DNA of 64,000 nucleotides from Huiozyma naganishii CBS 8797 (GCF_000348985.1 NC_035929.1:660299-724298), one strand, 5' to 3'; counted from the stretch's first letter, positions 29,552 to 39,759 are shown. Notes: generated by a model from the letters alone, not told the origin. Program-made: numbers and translations.

Positions 29552-30070
29552 TCACTCCTCGTCCGTGGAGTCCTCGAACTCGAGGTCCGTGAGCGGTGTT
29601 TCGTCGAGCCAGTAGCTCCTGACGGCGGCGGCGTCCACCACCGCTGGCCCGCGGCGGGCAGTGGGCGCCGCGGGCCGCGCCTTGCTCGCGGTCCGCCGCT
29701 CGTCGTACGCATTGTAGTAGCTGTAGATGGACTTGTGTGCCGCCGTGTCCTCATCCCCCTGTGCAAGCCGTATATAGTCGTGGTACATCTGCGGGTTGAG
29801 TCTGCGCAGACGTTTCGAACACTTGACGACGCCGTCCTTGACAGACCTGAGTTTCCCGCCAAGATTGTCTGTGCCGGTGGCATTGGCCGCTTTGTGCTGT
29901 GCACAGACACACTGGGGGACTTGTCTGGGGACTGTCCCTGCGAGCGAGTCCGCGTCGGTGGTGTCGAGCGTGGCACGGCTGTATATAGTGGTCAAGTCGG
30001 TAATTGCCGAGTCCGTGTCGGAGCCGAAAAATTTACTCTTGCAGTGTGTGTCGCTGGATATTTCAGTCAT
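29552..30070 (-). CDS. SPL2: Spl2, phosphate-pathway regulator of low-affinity transport
   Basis: A protein of 172 aa (S. cerevisiae Spl2: 148 aa). In S. cerevisiae Spl2 is induced by Pho4 in low phosphate and downregulates the low-affinity transporters Pho87 and Pho90. The protein is fast-evolving and only short blocks are conserved. They are a CRRLNP-like segment (here LRRLNPQMYHDY) and the C-terminal aromatic/acidic tail (SYWLDETPLTDLEFEDSTDEE is aligned to a similar end in S. cerevisiae). Position between YCK and ARO9 agrees. The upstream region carries many Pho4-type sites, supporting phosphate control. The coding sequence is very GC-rich in its second half. Confidence 0.82.
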   Translation of the reverse strand: MTEISSDTHCKSKFFGSDTDSAITDLTTIYSRATLDTTDADSLAGTVPRQVPQCVCAQHKAANATGTDNLGGKLRSVKDGVVKCSKRLRRLNPQMYHDYIRLAQGDEDTAAHKSIYSYYNAYDERRTASKARPAAPTARRGPAVVDAAAVRSYWLDETPLTDLEFEDSTDEE

Positions 30071-30156
30071 TTGAGGGCAGGTGTCTTTGGTGGAGGGTTG
30101 TGCCGTGGGATCTTACAACTCTGCCACCCCCCTCCTCATATATACAAGCTCGCACA

Positions 30157-30520
30157 CACGTTATAGATGCATGGTCGTGCTCCAAGCACGCACGTTCAAG
30201 AGAGGGCCCACGTTGTCAGCAAGTCAAATAGTGCGAGACCGAGAACGTGGGCACTGCTCCCCCTCTTCGCTCGACGCACGGCTTGACCGGCCACGTCAGG
30301 TGCAGACCCCGGCGGTGTCCCTCTCCTCGCAGCGGCCCATCCATCAACTTCCCCGGGTCTCGCACGTGCCCCGGTGTTTGGGTGGGCGATTGAGGATAGC
30401 ACGTTGTACGGTGTTATCCGTTTCTTATCGGGGCACCTGCTTCATTCAAGACGAAGATCTTCTGCGAGGGGAAAGGTCATTCCGGTGTGGTATAGATACA
30501 GCACGCCCTTGCTGCACGTT
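30157..30520. promoter_or_regulatory. Cluster of Pho4-type CACGTG/CACGTT sites between SPL2 and ARO9
   Basis: Seven CACGTK cores occur in 364 bp: CACGTT at 30157-30162, 30191-30196, 30209-30214, 30400-30405 and 30515-30520; its reverse AACGTG at 30244-30249; and the palindrome CACGTG at 30363-30368. Random sequence of this length would hold well under one. Pho4 is the known activator of SPL2 in S. cerevisiae, so phosphate-starvation control is the simplest reading. ARO9, divergent on the other side, is not a known PHO gene. Confidence 0.65.
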
Positions 30521-30573
30521 ACCGAAGAGGGTTTGTTTGTTTCTCTCGATCCCCGTTACTAGAAGACCAAACG

Positions 30574-32145
30574 ATGGGGAAGCCAGATTTAAGCGTTCAA
30601 GAGTTGGAGGCCAAGTACGGCGGGTTTCTGTCCGAAAGCTTCAAGAAGAAGCAGTACGTCACATTCTGGGAACCGGATCCAAAGTACGCCCACTTGCAAG
30701 AGGACGACTTCTTGAAGAGTAAGCCTGCCGCGGGTGACCTGATCCCGCTTTTCTTGGGGCTGCCCAGTCCAGGGTTCTTCCCAGTGAAGTCCATCGATGT
30801 CAAAGTGTGCGACCACCCCTTCGATTCGGAATTGGAGACTGAAAACTCGACATCCACGTACGGGAAGATGACAAGGAAGTCCCCCGAGGAGTTGCCCCTC
30901 CCAGACACGCTGCAGTACAGCGCCACGGAGGGGCTTGACCCGTTGCTCAATTTTACCAAGAGCTTCTTGCAAAGGATCGGTAACACCCCACTGTACAACG
31001 GGTGGGACACGATTCTTGCGAACGGGTCTAGTGACTCTCTTTACAAAGTGTTCGATATTTTGGCGGACCGGAACACCACTGTGCTCGTGGAGGAATTCAC
31101 TTTTGTACCCGTTGTCGGGACAATCTTGGGTACTGGGGCACATATTGTCCCGATGAAATTGAACCTGGATGAAGTCACCTCGGACAATTTCAACAACGAT
31201 AAGCAATTCGACCCAAACCACGAGGGGATCGATGTCGAGTACTTGGCAGACCTATTGGAGAACTGGGCGGTAGGTCCACACAAGCACCTCCCTAAACCCA
31301 CTTTGATGTACACTGTCGTCACTGGGCAGAATCCAACTGGGGTCTCGCTGTCGTACGAGAAGAGACGGCAGATCTACGCTCTTGCACAGAGACACAATTT
31401 CATCATCGTGGAGGACGACCCTTACGGGTACTTGAGACTACCACATTTCAACAGAGAGACTCCAAGTGAAAACAAGTACGACGGGATCACCGTGGACGGG
31501 TACATCAATGACATGATCATCAAATCGTTCATCTCAATGGACACGGACGGCCGCGTACTCAGATTGGAGACCTTTTCTAAATTGTTTGCACCTGGGTTGC
31601 GGCTCAGTTTCATTGCCGGGAACAAGTACTTCATCGAGAAGATCTTGTACTTGGCGGACGTGTCCACGAGAGCTCCAAGCAGCATCTCGCAAGCGCTTGT
31701 GTATTCCACTTTGCAAACATTGTCGCAACGGGAGAAAATGCCCATGGTCGATTCGTGGCTGCACTGGATCATCCAGATCGCATCGGAGTACACGGTGCGG
31801 AGGAACGTGATGTTGCCCGAGTTCTACAAGACAGAGGCCTTCGCCAAGGGGTACTTCTCTGTTATTGAACCGTCAGCTGGTATGTTCGTTGACATCAAGA
31901 TCAATTTCGGCAGCGGGTCCGACGTCAACATTATTGAAGAGATGAACAAAGTGGAGAAGTATTTCATGAAGAACGGTGTTGGGATTGTGCTCGCGTACAA
32001 GATGGCCGTCGACACGGAGTTCTCGAGGGACAAATGTGGGCTGATCAGAACGGCCATCTCCTTTGCAGAGAAGGATAGACTGATTGAGGCTGTTCGTAGG
32101 GTGAACGTCAGTCTAATCGAGTTCTTCGAGAAGAGAACCCCATGA
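30574..32145 (+). CDS. ARO9: Aro9, aromatic aminotransferase II
   Basis: A protein of 523 aa (S. cerevisiae Aro9: 513 aa). This PLP enzyme transaminates Trp, Phe and Tyr as the first step of the Ehrlich pathway to fusel alcohols. It is a class-I/II aminotransferase fold: substrate motif TGQNPTGVSLSYEKRRQIY, cofactor contact VEDDPYGYLR, and the PLP lysine K336 in ETFSKLFAPGLRLSF. There is no targeting signal, so it is cytosolic. S. cerevisiae ARO9 is induced by Aro80; I did not find an Aro80 site I would defend here. Confidence 0.96.
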   Translation: MGKPDLSVQELEAKYGGFLSESFKKKQYVTFWEPDPKYAHLQEDDFLKSKPAAGDLIPLFLGLPSPGFFPVKSIDVKVCDHPFDSELETENSTSTYGKMTRKSPEELPLPDTLQYSATEGLDPLLNFTKSFLQRIGNTPLYNGWDTILANGSSDSLYKVFDILADRNTTVLVEEFTFVPVVGTILGTGAHIVPMKLNLDEVTSDNFNNDKQFDPNHEGIDVEYLADLLENWAVGPHKHLPKPTLMYTVVTGQNPTGVSLSYEKRRQIYALAQRHNFIIVEDDPYGYLRLPHFNRETPSENKYDGITVDGYINDMIIKSFISMDTDGRVLRLETFSKLFAPGLRLSFIAGNKYFIEKILYLADVSTRAPSSISQALVYSTLQTLSQREKMPMVDSWLHWIIQIASEYTVRRNVMLPEFYKTEAFAKGYFSVIEPSAGMFVDIKINFGSGSDVNIIEEMNKVEKYFMKNGVGIVLAYKMAVDTEFSRDKCGLIRTAISFAEKDRLIEAVRRVNVSLIEFFEKRTP

Positions 32146-32251
32146 GTGCGCGCTTAAAACGTTTTAGTTTGTACATTGGACATATATAGATTAACACACT
32201 GTTTTAATTAAACAAATAAAGTGACGCAACCTTTTGGACTTCTTGAATCGA

Positions 32252-32527
32252 TTACTTCTCTTCCTTAGCGTTGGCGTGCACCTTCTGGTCCTTTTCGACG
32301 TTGACCTTCACACCCTTCGAGGAACCCATGTCCATGACCTTCGACGTGAAGTCACCGACGACCTTTTCTGGTAGGTTGATGACCAGACCTGGGACCACAG
32401 CGGTGGTCATCTTGTGTAGGACGGAACCACCCATACTGTCGACGATCTTCCAGGTTTCGTCGTACATAAGCGCTGGGACATCCTTACCTTCCCTCTTTTC
32501 GTCAAACTGGACAATGTATGTGTTCAT
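32252..32527 (-). CDS. Small proteinase-B-inhibitor-like protein (I9 domain; YHR138C/Pbi2 family)
   Basis: A protein of 91 aa. The sequence MNTYIVQFDEK and the later GGSVLHKMT and VEKDQKVHANAK match the subtilisin-propeptide-like inhibitor I9 fold of Pbi2. Pbi2 blocks vacuolar proteinase B and takes part in vacuole fusion. Position before SPS100 and after ARO9 equals YHR138C. There is no signal peptide, so it is probably cytosolic. The C-terminus is longer and more Lys/Glu-rich than in Pbi2. Confidence 0.85.
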   Translation of the reverse strand: MNTYIVQFDEKREGKDVPALMYDETWKIVDSMGGSVLHKMTTAVVPGLVINLPEKVVGDFTSKVMDMGSSKGVKVNVEKDQKVHANAKEEK

Positions 32528-33683
32528 ATTTAGTTATCTTCAAGTAATACAGAGTGTGATTAGAGAGAACTCCCTGCCACCCCTTGCACTTTTCATGTTA
32601 GTAAAAAGCGGATATCAAAGCCATGACAAAGACACGGCACCCAATTCCAAAGACATACAATTATATTTTCTTGCTTTATCTGTTGTAGATTACAGGTTTT
32701 AGTGTTGAGAAGTGAAAGTATAGTAGAAGACACCTCAACAATAATACAGGATGCAGAAACCCCATAGAACTCACTATATATAGTAAAAAAAAGGAGGAAG
32801 GGGAGGCAACAGAACTCACTTAGACTTTACTGAGATCAAGTCAAAGGGGTACTGAGAAGCAACAGCAAACTCAGGGGTTGCGGAACGGAGGACCCCGGAA
32901 GAAAAGGCCAGAAATAAGACGCGGCGGGGAAGAGAGGACTACATACAACGTAAGTAAGTAAGTGTGCCCCCCCCCTTGCTGACTTCAAGAGAAGGGGGGG
33001 TAGAGCAAAGGAACAACGCATATATCGACCCATACATGGGAAGCAGATATTGTAAGTCCTTAGACTCTCAAATGTAGCTCTCTTTTCAGTCCTGTTCTGT
33101 TTTTCTTGTTTCCAAGCACTATTTAGTAAGACGTGTTCCCCAATTGGGACACTGAGGTTACGGTGCCAGAAAAGGGGGAAGAGGCTGAGTTGAGTTGGAC
33201 AAATGGGGGGGACGCCGGGTGTATTACTTACTCTGTGGTCCGTAGCTCATGGTAACTTGAAGGGATTGTTGTTCACTTACGATGCTTCCCCCCGATATTG
33301 AAACTGGGGAGTGTGGAGAAGAGACAGCAGCTACTTTTGTAACGATAAATTGTGGAATGGACTCATGACACAACAGTCTTAGCTAAGCAAGTACTCGAGC
33401 AAGTAGCACCACATGTAACTCGTAGAATTACGTATACGGCGTAATTAAAAATATCAGCACATTCCTTATCATACTTTAATTCAATATCTTTGCAGAAAAT
33501 GAACACATTCTGCTATATTATTAAAAAATAAAGACTTACTTGAAGTAAAAAATAAGAAGAAAGTGAGAGAACTAATATAAACTAAATAGAACGAGGGAAA
33601 GAAAAAAACACGAGTACTTACTTAAGTAGTTAGTCGTTAAATGTTCATGAAAGTAGTGAGAAAAAGATACTCCTCTTCCCAGT
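32528..33683. other. Long intergenic region between the I9 inhibitor and SPS100/YGP1 genes
   Basis: A 1156-bp gap that is the inhibitor gene's promoter plus the SPS100-like terminator. At 32967-33000 a C9 run and a G7 run flank a short spacer and can pair as a 9-bp G/C hairpin. The stretch 33430-33680 is A-rich. Open frames here are short and lack homology that I recognise. No RNA gene seen. Confidence 0.4.
32969..33000. repeat. G/C-rich hairpin (CCCCCCCTT ... AAGGGGGGG)
   Basis: Bases 32969-32977 are complementary to 32992-33000 with a 14-nt loop. The symmetric pyrimidine/purine runs stand out against AT-rich surroundings. Confidence 0.5.
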
Positions 33684-34697
33684 TCAAGCTGGCGAAGGGA
33701 ATAGCGACTTCAAACTTTCCGTAGAGTTGACACCGTTGACAACGGCGACAGACAACATGATCTGGGCCTGGATTGGGGTCAAGTAACCGGCGGAGATCGC
33801 GTTGGATGGCATGGTGGAGTTGTTGACAGCGTTCACCAATCTTGATTCTTGTGCGTACACGACTGGGATGCTTGGGGCACCGCTGGAACTCATATCGGTG
33901 GAGTTCTGGCCGGAACCGATGACGACCAACCCTTGAATGAAGGAACCGACAGACTGTAGCAAAGTTGGAGAGATGCCTTCCTCAAAGACGATTGGAACGT
34001 TGACTTGTGCCTGGGAGCTCGTGCTGGTGAAGTTCGTGAAGTTCGTTCTCAAAGTCGAGTTCCATTGGGTCAACTGTGGCATCGCGGCATCGTAGAACCA
34101 GAAGCACGAGTGGTCGTCGTTGACCACACCGACTGGGACGTTGTAGGCTGGAAGGGTACCGGAGTAGATTGTGTTCTTGAAGATGATCAATGGACCACGC
34201 CCAGCAGCGCCAGGGTCGCTGGCAACGACGGTACCAATAGCAGCATCTTCGCATAGAACAATTGGAGCAGTGCTGTTGAAAACGATGGCGCTGAAAAAGG
34301 CCATCGACTCGAACGATTTCTTCTTACCGACAATGACACAACCGTGGTTGGCCTTCAAAGAACTCTCAATTTGTTCAGAGACCTGGTACAATTGGGTGAC
34401 GCTCAAAACACCGGTAGCGTTAACTTGGCCCTGGGCAGAAGCGTTGGAACTCAAACCAGAGCCGCCAATGGTCACGACAGGCACTTGACTGCCGCCGCCG
34501 GTCATGTTGGAAGCACCGCCACCAGTCATGTTAGAAGCACCGCCGCCACCAGTCATGTTGGAGGCACCGCCGGCACCGCCAGCAGTCTCGTTGCCTTGAC
34601 GTCTGTAGAGAATATCTCTCTTCCTGAAGTTTAGGGCAGCTGCATCACTGAAGGATGCGACAGCCAAGAAAACGGAAATTAACGAAGAGTATAGCAT
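33684..34697 (-). CDS. SPS100: Sps100/Ygp1-family secreted glycoprotein
   Basis: A protein of 337 aa (S. cerevisiae Sps100: 326; Ygp1: 354). These are secreted cell-wall-related proteins induced in sporulation (Sps100) or starvation and stress (Ygp1). A signal peptide spans about 1-20 (MLYSSLISVFLAVASFSDAA), followed by a KR dibasic site. Next come three tandem Gly-rich ASNMTGGG units (coding 34497-34578), each with an N-glycosylation sequon. The remaining ~240 residues are the conserved asparaginase-like domain, with IPVVYAQESRLVNA and AISAGYLTPIQAQIMLSVAVVNGV. SPS100 and YGP1 are duplicates and the choice here is positional. Confidence 0.88.
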   Translation of the reverse strand: MLYSSLISVFLAVASFSDAAALNFRKRDILYRRQGNETAGGAGGASNMTGGGGASNMTGGGASNMTGGGSQVPVVTIGGSGLSSNASAQGQVNATGVLSVTQLYQVSEQIESSLKANHGCVIVGKKKSFESMAFFSAIVFNSTAPIVLCEDAAIGTVVASDPGAAGRGPLIIFKNTIYSGTLPAYNVPVGVVNDDHSCFWFYDAAMPQLTQWNSTLRTNFTNFTSTSSQAQVNVPIVFEEGISPTLLQSVGSFIQGLVVIGSGQNSTDMSSSGAPSIPVVYAQESRLVNAVNNSTMPSNAISAGYLTPIQAQIMLSVAVVNGVNSTESLKSLFPSPA

Positions 34698-35874
34698 TTA
34701 GTTGTGTTGGGTCTTTGATGGTTAGCTTCTCTCCTAAGGGTACAAAGAGTTGACCAGGGAAAGAGAAGGGAGTGCCTCAATTTGACCCTTTTATATTAAA
34801 TGGACCTTCTCAGATACTCGAAACTTGCCAACATACCATCATCGCACCCTTAAAACTTGAGAGAGAGTGTGTGCATGAAAGTAGGAAACTCCATCTTGTT
34901 CGTTGACCAACCTTTAAGGGTGATAACCCCAGCTATATCCCTATGAGAACAAACTGACGAATGGAAACCCAATAGACCAAAAAGGAATGGGGGATGCCCA
35001 TCCCCTTATGGACTTCGAACCAACTGTTGGTCGCGCTCTTCACCAACCTCCCCACACGGGAAACGTCACCATGCGTAGAAGCATTTGTTAAGGTGGAAAG
35101 AAACCACGAACTCATTAGGGGAAGTGAGTGGAATAGACTACGCCTCCCCACGATCTGACAAGAAAGAACCGCAGCACGGAACTTTTCTCAGAAACACAAT
35201 CACCATCACCCATTGGTAGTACTAATGCAGTTCCAGCTAGAGCCCTAGGGGCCCAGGAACACCCATCTCTACTCCCTGAAAGGGCCACTGGAAGAGCACA
35301 TGAAAGAGAAAAAGGCCTCAGGGAGATCACCAACTTTTCAGGAAGATCGGATTAGTTGTATTCAATCTTTCCAAGTCCTTGAAGAAGGGGAGGAAGATGT
35401 ACGGCAGCTCCCGGATGGTGTGTGGGGGTGACATCCTCAAAACGTTCCGGACCTTCACTTCCATTGGAGCCACCCCCTTCAGGATTGAATATAATAGACT
35501 TCATCTGCTTCCATATCCATATATGGTAAGAGCGTGTCTAGAACAGGCGATGGGCATCGCCTCCTTCTGTTCCTTTTGGGTTCAAGGTTTCTCTTACCCA
35601 CTTTGTATTTTTACCCTTAGTTTTTTCGTACTGTTCCTATGTTCGGCGATGTCGCGTGACTGGGAAATGGTTTAAGGTTGCTGTTGCAGCGTTCCAGGGG
35701 GTTGTTCGGAGTAGTTGTAGTTATCAACAGATCTAGAGCAAACTCTGGGTGTTGTTCATTGAAAAGAGGGGAACATTTTGGGTTGTCGAGCAGTTTACAC
35801 TTTAAAGTAGACCATTTTTGTTAGAGAAGGGAAGATATTGCAAACAAGTTGGAAGTATAGTAGGAGACAAAGAT
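34698..35874. promoter_or_regulatory. Long SPS100-YHR140W divergent intergenic region with STRE-type sites
   Basis: A 1177-bp gap between divergent genes. Stress-response element cores (AGGGG or CCCCT) occur at 35002-35006, 35117-35121, 35247-35251 and 35387-35391. They fit the Msn2/4 regulation known for Ygp1-type genes, but a five-base motif recurs by chance. A TATA-like tttatatt lies near 34791, close to the SPS100-like start. I found no tRNA despite a B-box-like string near 35013. Confidence 0.4.
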
Positions 35875-36612
35875 ATGATTAACAAACAGACTAGTAGTGG
35901 TGCTGGCCTTACTCCTACCCTTTCCTCTCTAGTGATAAATGTGGTTTCTGCGATCGTGTGTTCCTGGGGGTTGTACCATTGTTCGTGTGTGGTGTTGCCC
36001 GCAAGCTTAAAGAAAGCTGGACACAAGCAGTTTCTAACAAACATTTCAGTGGTTGTCACAGTGATCAACAACACGGCAAATGTCATCAATTGGTTTGTAC
36101 AAAGATGTGCTGGTGCAGAGGTCCAGCAGTGGAAGGCGGTGTCCGCACTTGTGAGTAGAGAAATCACTTTACCCTTTGCTCTCATTATGGAAACCATCGT
36201 GCCGTTAGTGTACTGGCCACTGAGATTATTCGCCTTGAGGTTAATCGCACAAGATATTCCAGCTGGTATGAGGTATCCGATCCCCATCTCGGTAGACTTG
36301 GCCATCCACTTCTGGCCCATTGTCTTCCTGCTGGGTGACCACTATCTCTCCGGATACGGGTCGAAATTCAAGATATCCAATGGCAAAGCGTGGCTTGTCA
36401 TTACGGGGACCGGGTTTGCCTATTACAAATTTTTGGCAGCCCTCATCGACGTATCTACAGGACAGGCGTACCCTTATCCATTCTTGAATGTGAACGAACC
36501 GTACAGATCAATCATATTTGTGTTCGTATCCACAATTGCATGGCTGATCTTTATCGGCTACCAAGCTCGAGTCCCACACCAATTGCAACGTTTACAGAAG
36601 AAGACAGCGTAA
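35875..36612 (+). CDS. AIG1/FAR-17a-family membrane protein (YHR140W orthologue)
   Basis: A protein of 245 aa from the ATG at 35875; the frame upstream begins at a TTG, which I reject. S. cerevisiae YHR140W has 239 aa. It has six hydrophobic segments, so it is an integral, probably ER, membrane protein. In animal relatives AIG1 and ADTRP are threonine hydrolases for fatty-acid esters of hydroxy fatty acids, using a Thr and a His. The family histidine block is seen as SVDLAIHFWPIVFLLGDHYLS, and a candidate Thr lies in VVVTVINNTANVINW. Enzyme activity in yeast is inferred only. Confidence 0.9.
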   Translation: MINKQTSSGAGLTPTLSSLVINVVSAIVCSWGLYHCSCVVLPASLKKAGHKQFLTNISVVVTVINNTANVINWFVQRCAGAEVQQWKAVSALVSREITLPFALIMETIVPLVYWPLRLFALRLIAQDIPAGMRYPIPISVDLAIHFWPIVFLLGDHYLSGYGSKFKISNGKAWLVITGTGFAYYKFLAALIDVSTGQAYPYPFLNVNEPYRSIIFVFVSTIAWLIFIGYQARVPHQLQRLQKKTA

Positions 36613-37303
36613 AGATACTCGAATCTTCAGTCTCCTGGTATAAGCAGTACAGAACTGTTATACAAGCCCTACATAAAAAAAATAGCTAGTCAGTAGATTT
36701 CCAATATTAAAGAGGCAGAAGAAAAGCAAATACACCAGCGTTTACCCGGATTACTCAATACACATATAAAAACACGTCTTTCAAAGAGTTCCAAATTCAA
36801 TGGGATTTTTACTTCGCTCGCACTTCCCGTTTGTTTAAATCTCACTTTTAAAGGAACCAACATCATAATAATATCGCGAATGCACTGTCATACACCGGAT
36901 TTTTATTCTTTTAATTATCCAGAGGGTGATTCAAACTTTCTATACCTCCCTCAACTGTGATGGTCGCTGAAGCGTAGATAAATTGAACGTTGCTGGGCGC
37001 CTGATGCTGATTATTTAAGTGATGCATTGGGAATCAGCTGTATCCACATTTTCTTCTAAAAATATACTCTGTTTCTTGTTTCTTAGTAGTAACTTCCTCT
37101 GAAGGTACGAAATGCCTACTTGGATGTCCTAAATATCAAAGGTTCTGCCTTTTGAGCAATGTTTACGTTCCTAATTTATATCTTGACAACGAGAGGTTGA
37201 ATTAATTACAATATGCATTGAATAAAAAAGTGTATTATATGTGAACTGTAGAGGGGAAAAAGAATTGATACAGAGGTTATCGGTCATTATTATTCCTTCA
37301 CAT
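36613..37303. terminator. Convergent YHR140W-RPL42 intergenic region
   Basis: A 691-bp AT-rich gap between convergent 3' ends, longer than needed for two terminators. I see no coding frame or RNA signature in it. Confidence 0.35.
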
Positions 37304-37772
37304 TTAAAATTGCAAAGCAGCACCCTTTTGCTTCTTCTCACCACCCAATTCGAAATGCTTACATCTCTTCAAAGTCAACTGGGCTCTCGTCTTACAAGCG
37401 ACACATTCCAATCTCAAGACAACCTTCTTGGTAGTCTTGGCCTTTTTGTGGAAAACAGGCTTGGTCTGACCACCGAAACCAGATTGCTTCCGGTCGTAAC
37501 GTCTCTTACCTTGGGCAAATAGAGAAGCCTTACCTGCCTTGTATTGAGTGACCTTGTGCTGGGTGTGCTTACGGCAGGTCTTACCCTTACAGTAAGTCTT
37601 TCTGGTCTTTGGAACGTTAACTAAGGGAATAGAATCAATCAAGATATTAAGCTTGTTAGTAACAGTTCATTGCTATTATTTCTTCATGTAACACAGGCAG
37701 GAACGTCGCGCCCCCGGCACCAAATCTCCTGGACCTGCCGTGTTAACCGTATACATCTCCTAACATACCCAT
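37304..37772 (-). CDS. RPL42B: Ribosomal protein eL42 (Rpl42), spliced (37769-37772 joined to 37304-37620, reverse strand)
   Basis: Exon 1 is only ATGG at 37772-37769; exon 2 completes Val2 and runs to the stop. The product has 106 aa, identical in length to S. cerevisiae Rpl42 and nearly identical in sequence. It is a zinc-binding protein of the 60S E site. The start [12 protein letters not shown] appears only after splicing. Pro56 is present, the residue associated with cycloheximide sensitivity. One visible change is an Ala where S. cerevisiae has Lys, in LECVACK. RPL42A and RPL42B are duplicates; B is chosen by position. Confidence 0.96.
37621..37768 (-). other. Spliceosomal intron in RPL42
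   Basis: A 148-nt intron on the reverse strand with donor GTATGT (37768-37763), branch point TACTAAC (37661-37655) and acceptor TAG ending at 37621. Introns right after the start codon are typical for yeast ribosomal protein genes. Confidence 0.94.
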
Positions 37773-38177
37773 TGTTGACTGTAATGTGTTGGTTCCTTTA
37801 AAATTGTAACGATTCACAGACTACCAAACACGCACACAATCACTTATTCACCATACTGTGCATCGAACCACCTTATTGCAAGTATATCTATCGCAAGTAC
37901 GTTCTTGCGTCCGTGAAATTTATACTGCTCCCAAAAAGGGAAAAAAATGAAGACCAAAAAAAATAATAAAAAATAGAAAAAACCATTCTAAATTTGGGTG
38001 CACAGATGTTAAATGTGGTCCCAGCAGATTCACAGAGTCATTTCCCAATGAGGAATAAATGAAACACAAAAAAATATAGCAGTATCCGAGAGAGTTATAA
38101 ATTGCAGGTTTCCCTCCCACATTGCTAGACACAGTTACACGTTGAACAGTTCAACTGACAGCAAGGGTGTTTTCGGG
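37773..38177. promoter_or_regulatory. RPL42-CHS7 divergent promoter
   Basis: A 405-bp gap with a long A-rich segment at 37935-37985 that suits a ribosomal-protein-gene nucleosome-free region. I searched by eye for Rap1 sites and found none close enough to consensus to claim. Confidence 0.4.
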
Positions 38178-39122
38178 ATGGGGATCAGCAATTTTGCAGA
38201 CATATGTGCTCGGACGCCACTCCCATTGTGCTCCGTTGTCAAATCGTCCAAACACCTGGTGCTTTCGAACTCCAGTGTGATCCATAACTTCGATCCCAAG
38301 CATTTGAATGTGGGGATCTTGCCCAAATGTTACGCGAGGTCGATTGAGTTAGCCAACACAATAATATTTGGCATTGGCAACGCGTTTATAAATATTGGTG
38401 CCCTGGGCATTATATTAATCATTCTTTACAACATCAGGCAGAAATACACCGCCATTGGAAGGTCCGAGTACTTGTATTTTTTCCAGCTGACATTGCTACT
38501 GATTATATTCACGTTGATAGTAGACTGTGGGGTTTCTATTCCAGGGTCAGGTCCGTACCCGTATTTTGTGGCCGTTCAAATCGGTTTTGCGGGGGCGTGC
38601 TGTTGGACTCTTTTCACAAACGGACTTCTAGCATTCAATCTGTGGGAGGATGGGACTACAAAATCGATGGCTATAGTGCGCACTGCTTCCCTGTGCGGGT
38701 TTTTGGCCAATTTCCTCGCGGCAATACTGACCTTCAGGTCGTGGATATCAGACCACCAGATCCCCAACACGAATACAACTGGGATGTTTGTCGTCGTGTA
38801 CGTGTTCAACCTCATCCTTCTGTTTTTTTACGTCATGTGCCAAGTGATAATCTCAGTGATGATACTGAGGAACTTCTGGGTCCTGGGTTCCGTCCTGCTC
38901 GGTGTTTTCTTCTTTGTGGTAGGCTTGATACTGACGTATGGGTTCTCGACCCAAATATGCGAGGGGGTCAAACATTACCTAGACGGTCTCTTCTTTGGGA
39001 GCATTTGTAACACGTTTACTCTCATGATGGTATACAAAACGTGGGATATGACCACGGATGATGACCTTGAGTTCAGCGTGAGCATTAACAAGGAAGGCGG
39101 TGCTATTTACGATAATTTCTGA
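38178..39122 (+). CDS. CHS7: Chs7, ER export chaperone of chitin synthase III
   Basis: A protein of 314 aa from the ATG at 38178 (S. cerevisiae Chs7: 316 aa). The frame extends upstream only from a TTG. Chs7 is a seven-helix ER membrane protein needed for Chs3 folding and export, thus for most cell chitin. Highly conserved blocks include LPLCSV, YARSIELANTIIFG, NIGALGIILIILYNIRQKY, NLWEDGTTKSM and the C-terminal TQICEGVKHYLDGLFFG. The acidic tail MTTDDDLEFSV matches S. cerevisiae. Confidence 0.97.
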   Translation: MGISNFADICARTPLPLCSVVKSSKHLVLSNSSVIHNFDPKHLNVGILPKCYARSIELANTIIFGIGNAFINIGALGIILIILYNIRQKYTAIGRSEYLYFFQLTLLLIIFTLIVDCGVSIPGSGPYPYFVAVQIGFAGACCWTLFTNGLLAFNLWEDGTTKSMAIVRTASLCGFLANFLAAILTFRSWISDHQIPNTNTTGMFVVVYVFNLILLFFYVMCQVIISVMILRNFWVLGSVLLGVFFFVVGLILTYGFSTQICEGVKHYLDGLFFGSICNTFTLMMVYKTWDMTTDDDLEFSVSINKEGGAIYDNF

Positions 39123-39547
39123 GAGAGTCTAGCATGGGGGAGTTACCACAAAAAGGTCAAGGACTACGCATTACTTCAACTCTGCACACACCCACAATTA
39201 GGGTCTCTGCCACACTTCTTTACATAGCATTATCCTTCATAAGGTACATAGTCATGCGATTAAAGTTTGATCATATCTGCTTACTCAACTGCCGAGAGTT
39301 GAGCAGTCTAGGTGCTCCTCAATAGCTTCTATACGGACCTTACAACTTCCTAGGGATGCTTGGCAAGATGATTAATGTGCGCCAAGTTTCGAAACGTTGC
39401 CAATGACAAACGCGGAAATGCCAAAACATCCTTGCTACAGAAGACCTCATTCGAAGTGCCACGCGACACCCTTCCCGAGCAAACCGTGCACCTTAGTACG
39501 CACAGACCATACATTATTTCACCTTACTTTGAGGTTTTTCGATTTTC

Positions 39548-39555
39548 CGCTGGTT
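39548..39555 (-). promoter_or_regulatory. Candidate Ace2/Swi5 site (AACCAGCG)
   Basis: Matches RRCCAGCR on the reverse strand, about 660 bp before the DSE2 start. DSE2 is a known daughter-specific Ace2 target. Confidence 0.4.
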
Positions 39556-39759
39556 ATTTTTTTTTGTTGTGTAAACAAAAAATATCGAAGTGAAAGGTCA
39601 GCAAAGGAATGTTTACACAAACTTTTGAGCTACCAAGAAGGAAGTGAATCCGGTGAGCAGAGTGGATTGATAGTAGTGGTTTGCACATGTACAATGTGTA
39701 ATAGCATACAATGGAATGTTAGTTAGGGAGCAAGAAAGCCAAGAAAAAGGAGGAAAAAA

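Noticed and set aside
35000..35075. Possible tRNA on the reverse strand (B-box-like GGTTCGAAGTCC)
   Set aside because: No A box at the right distance and no acceptor or anticodon stem could be folded.
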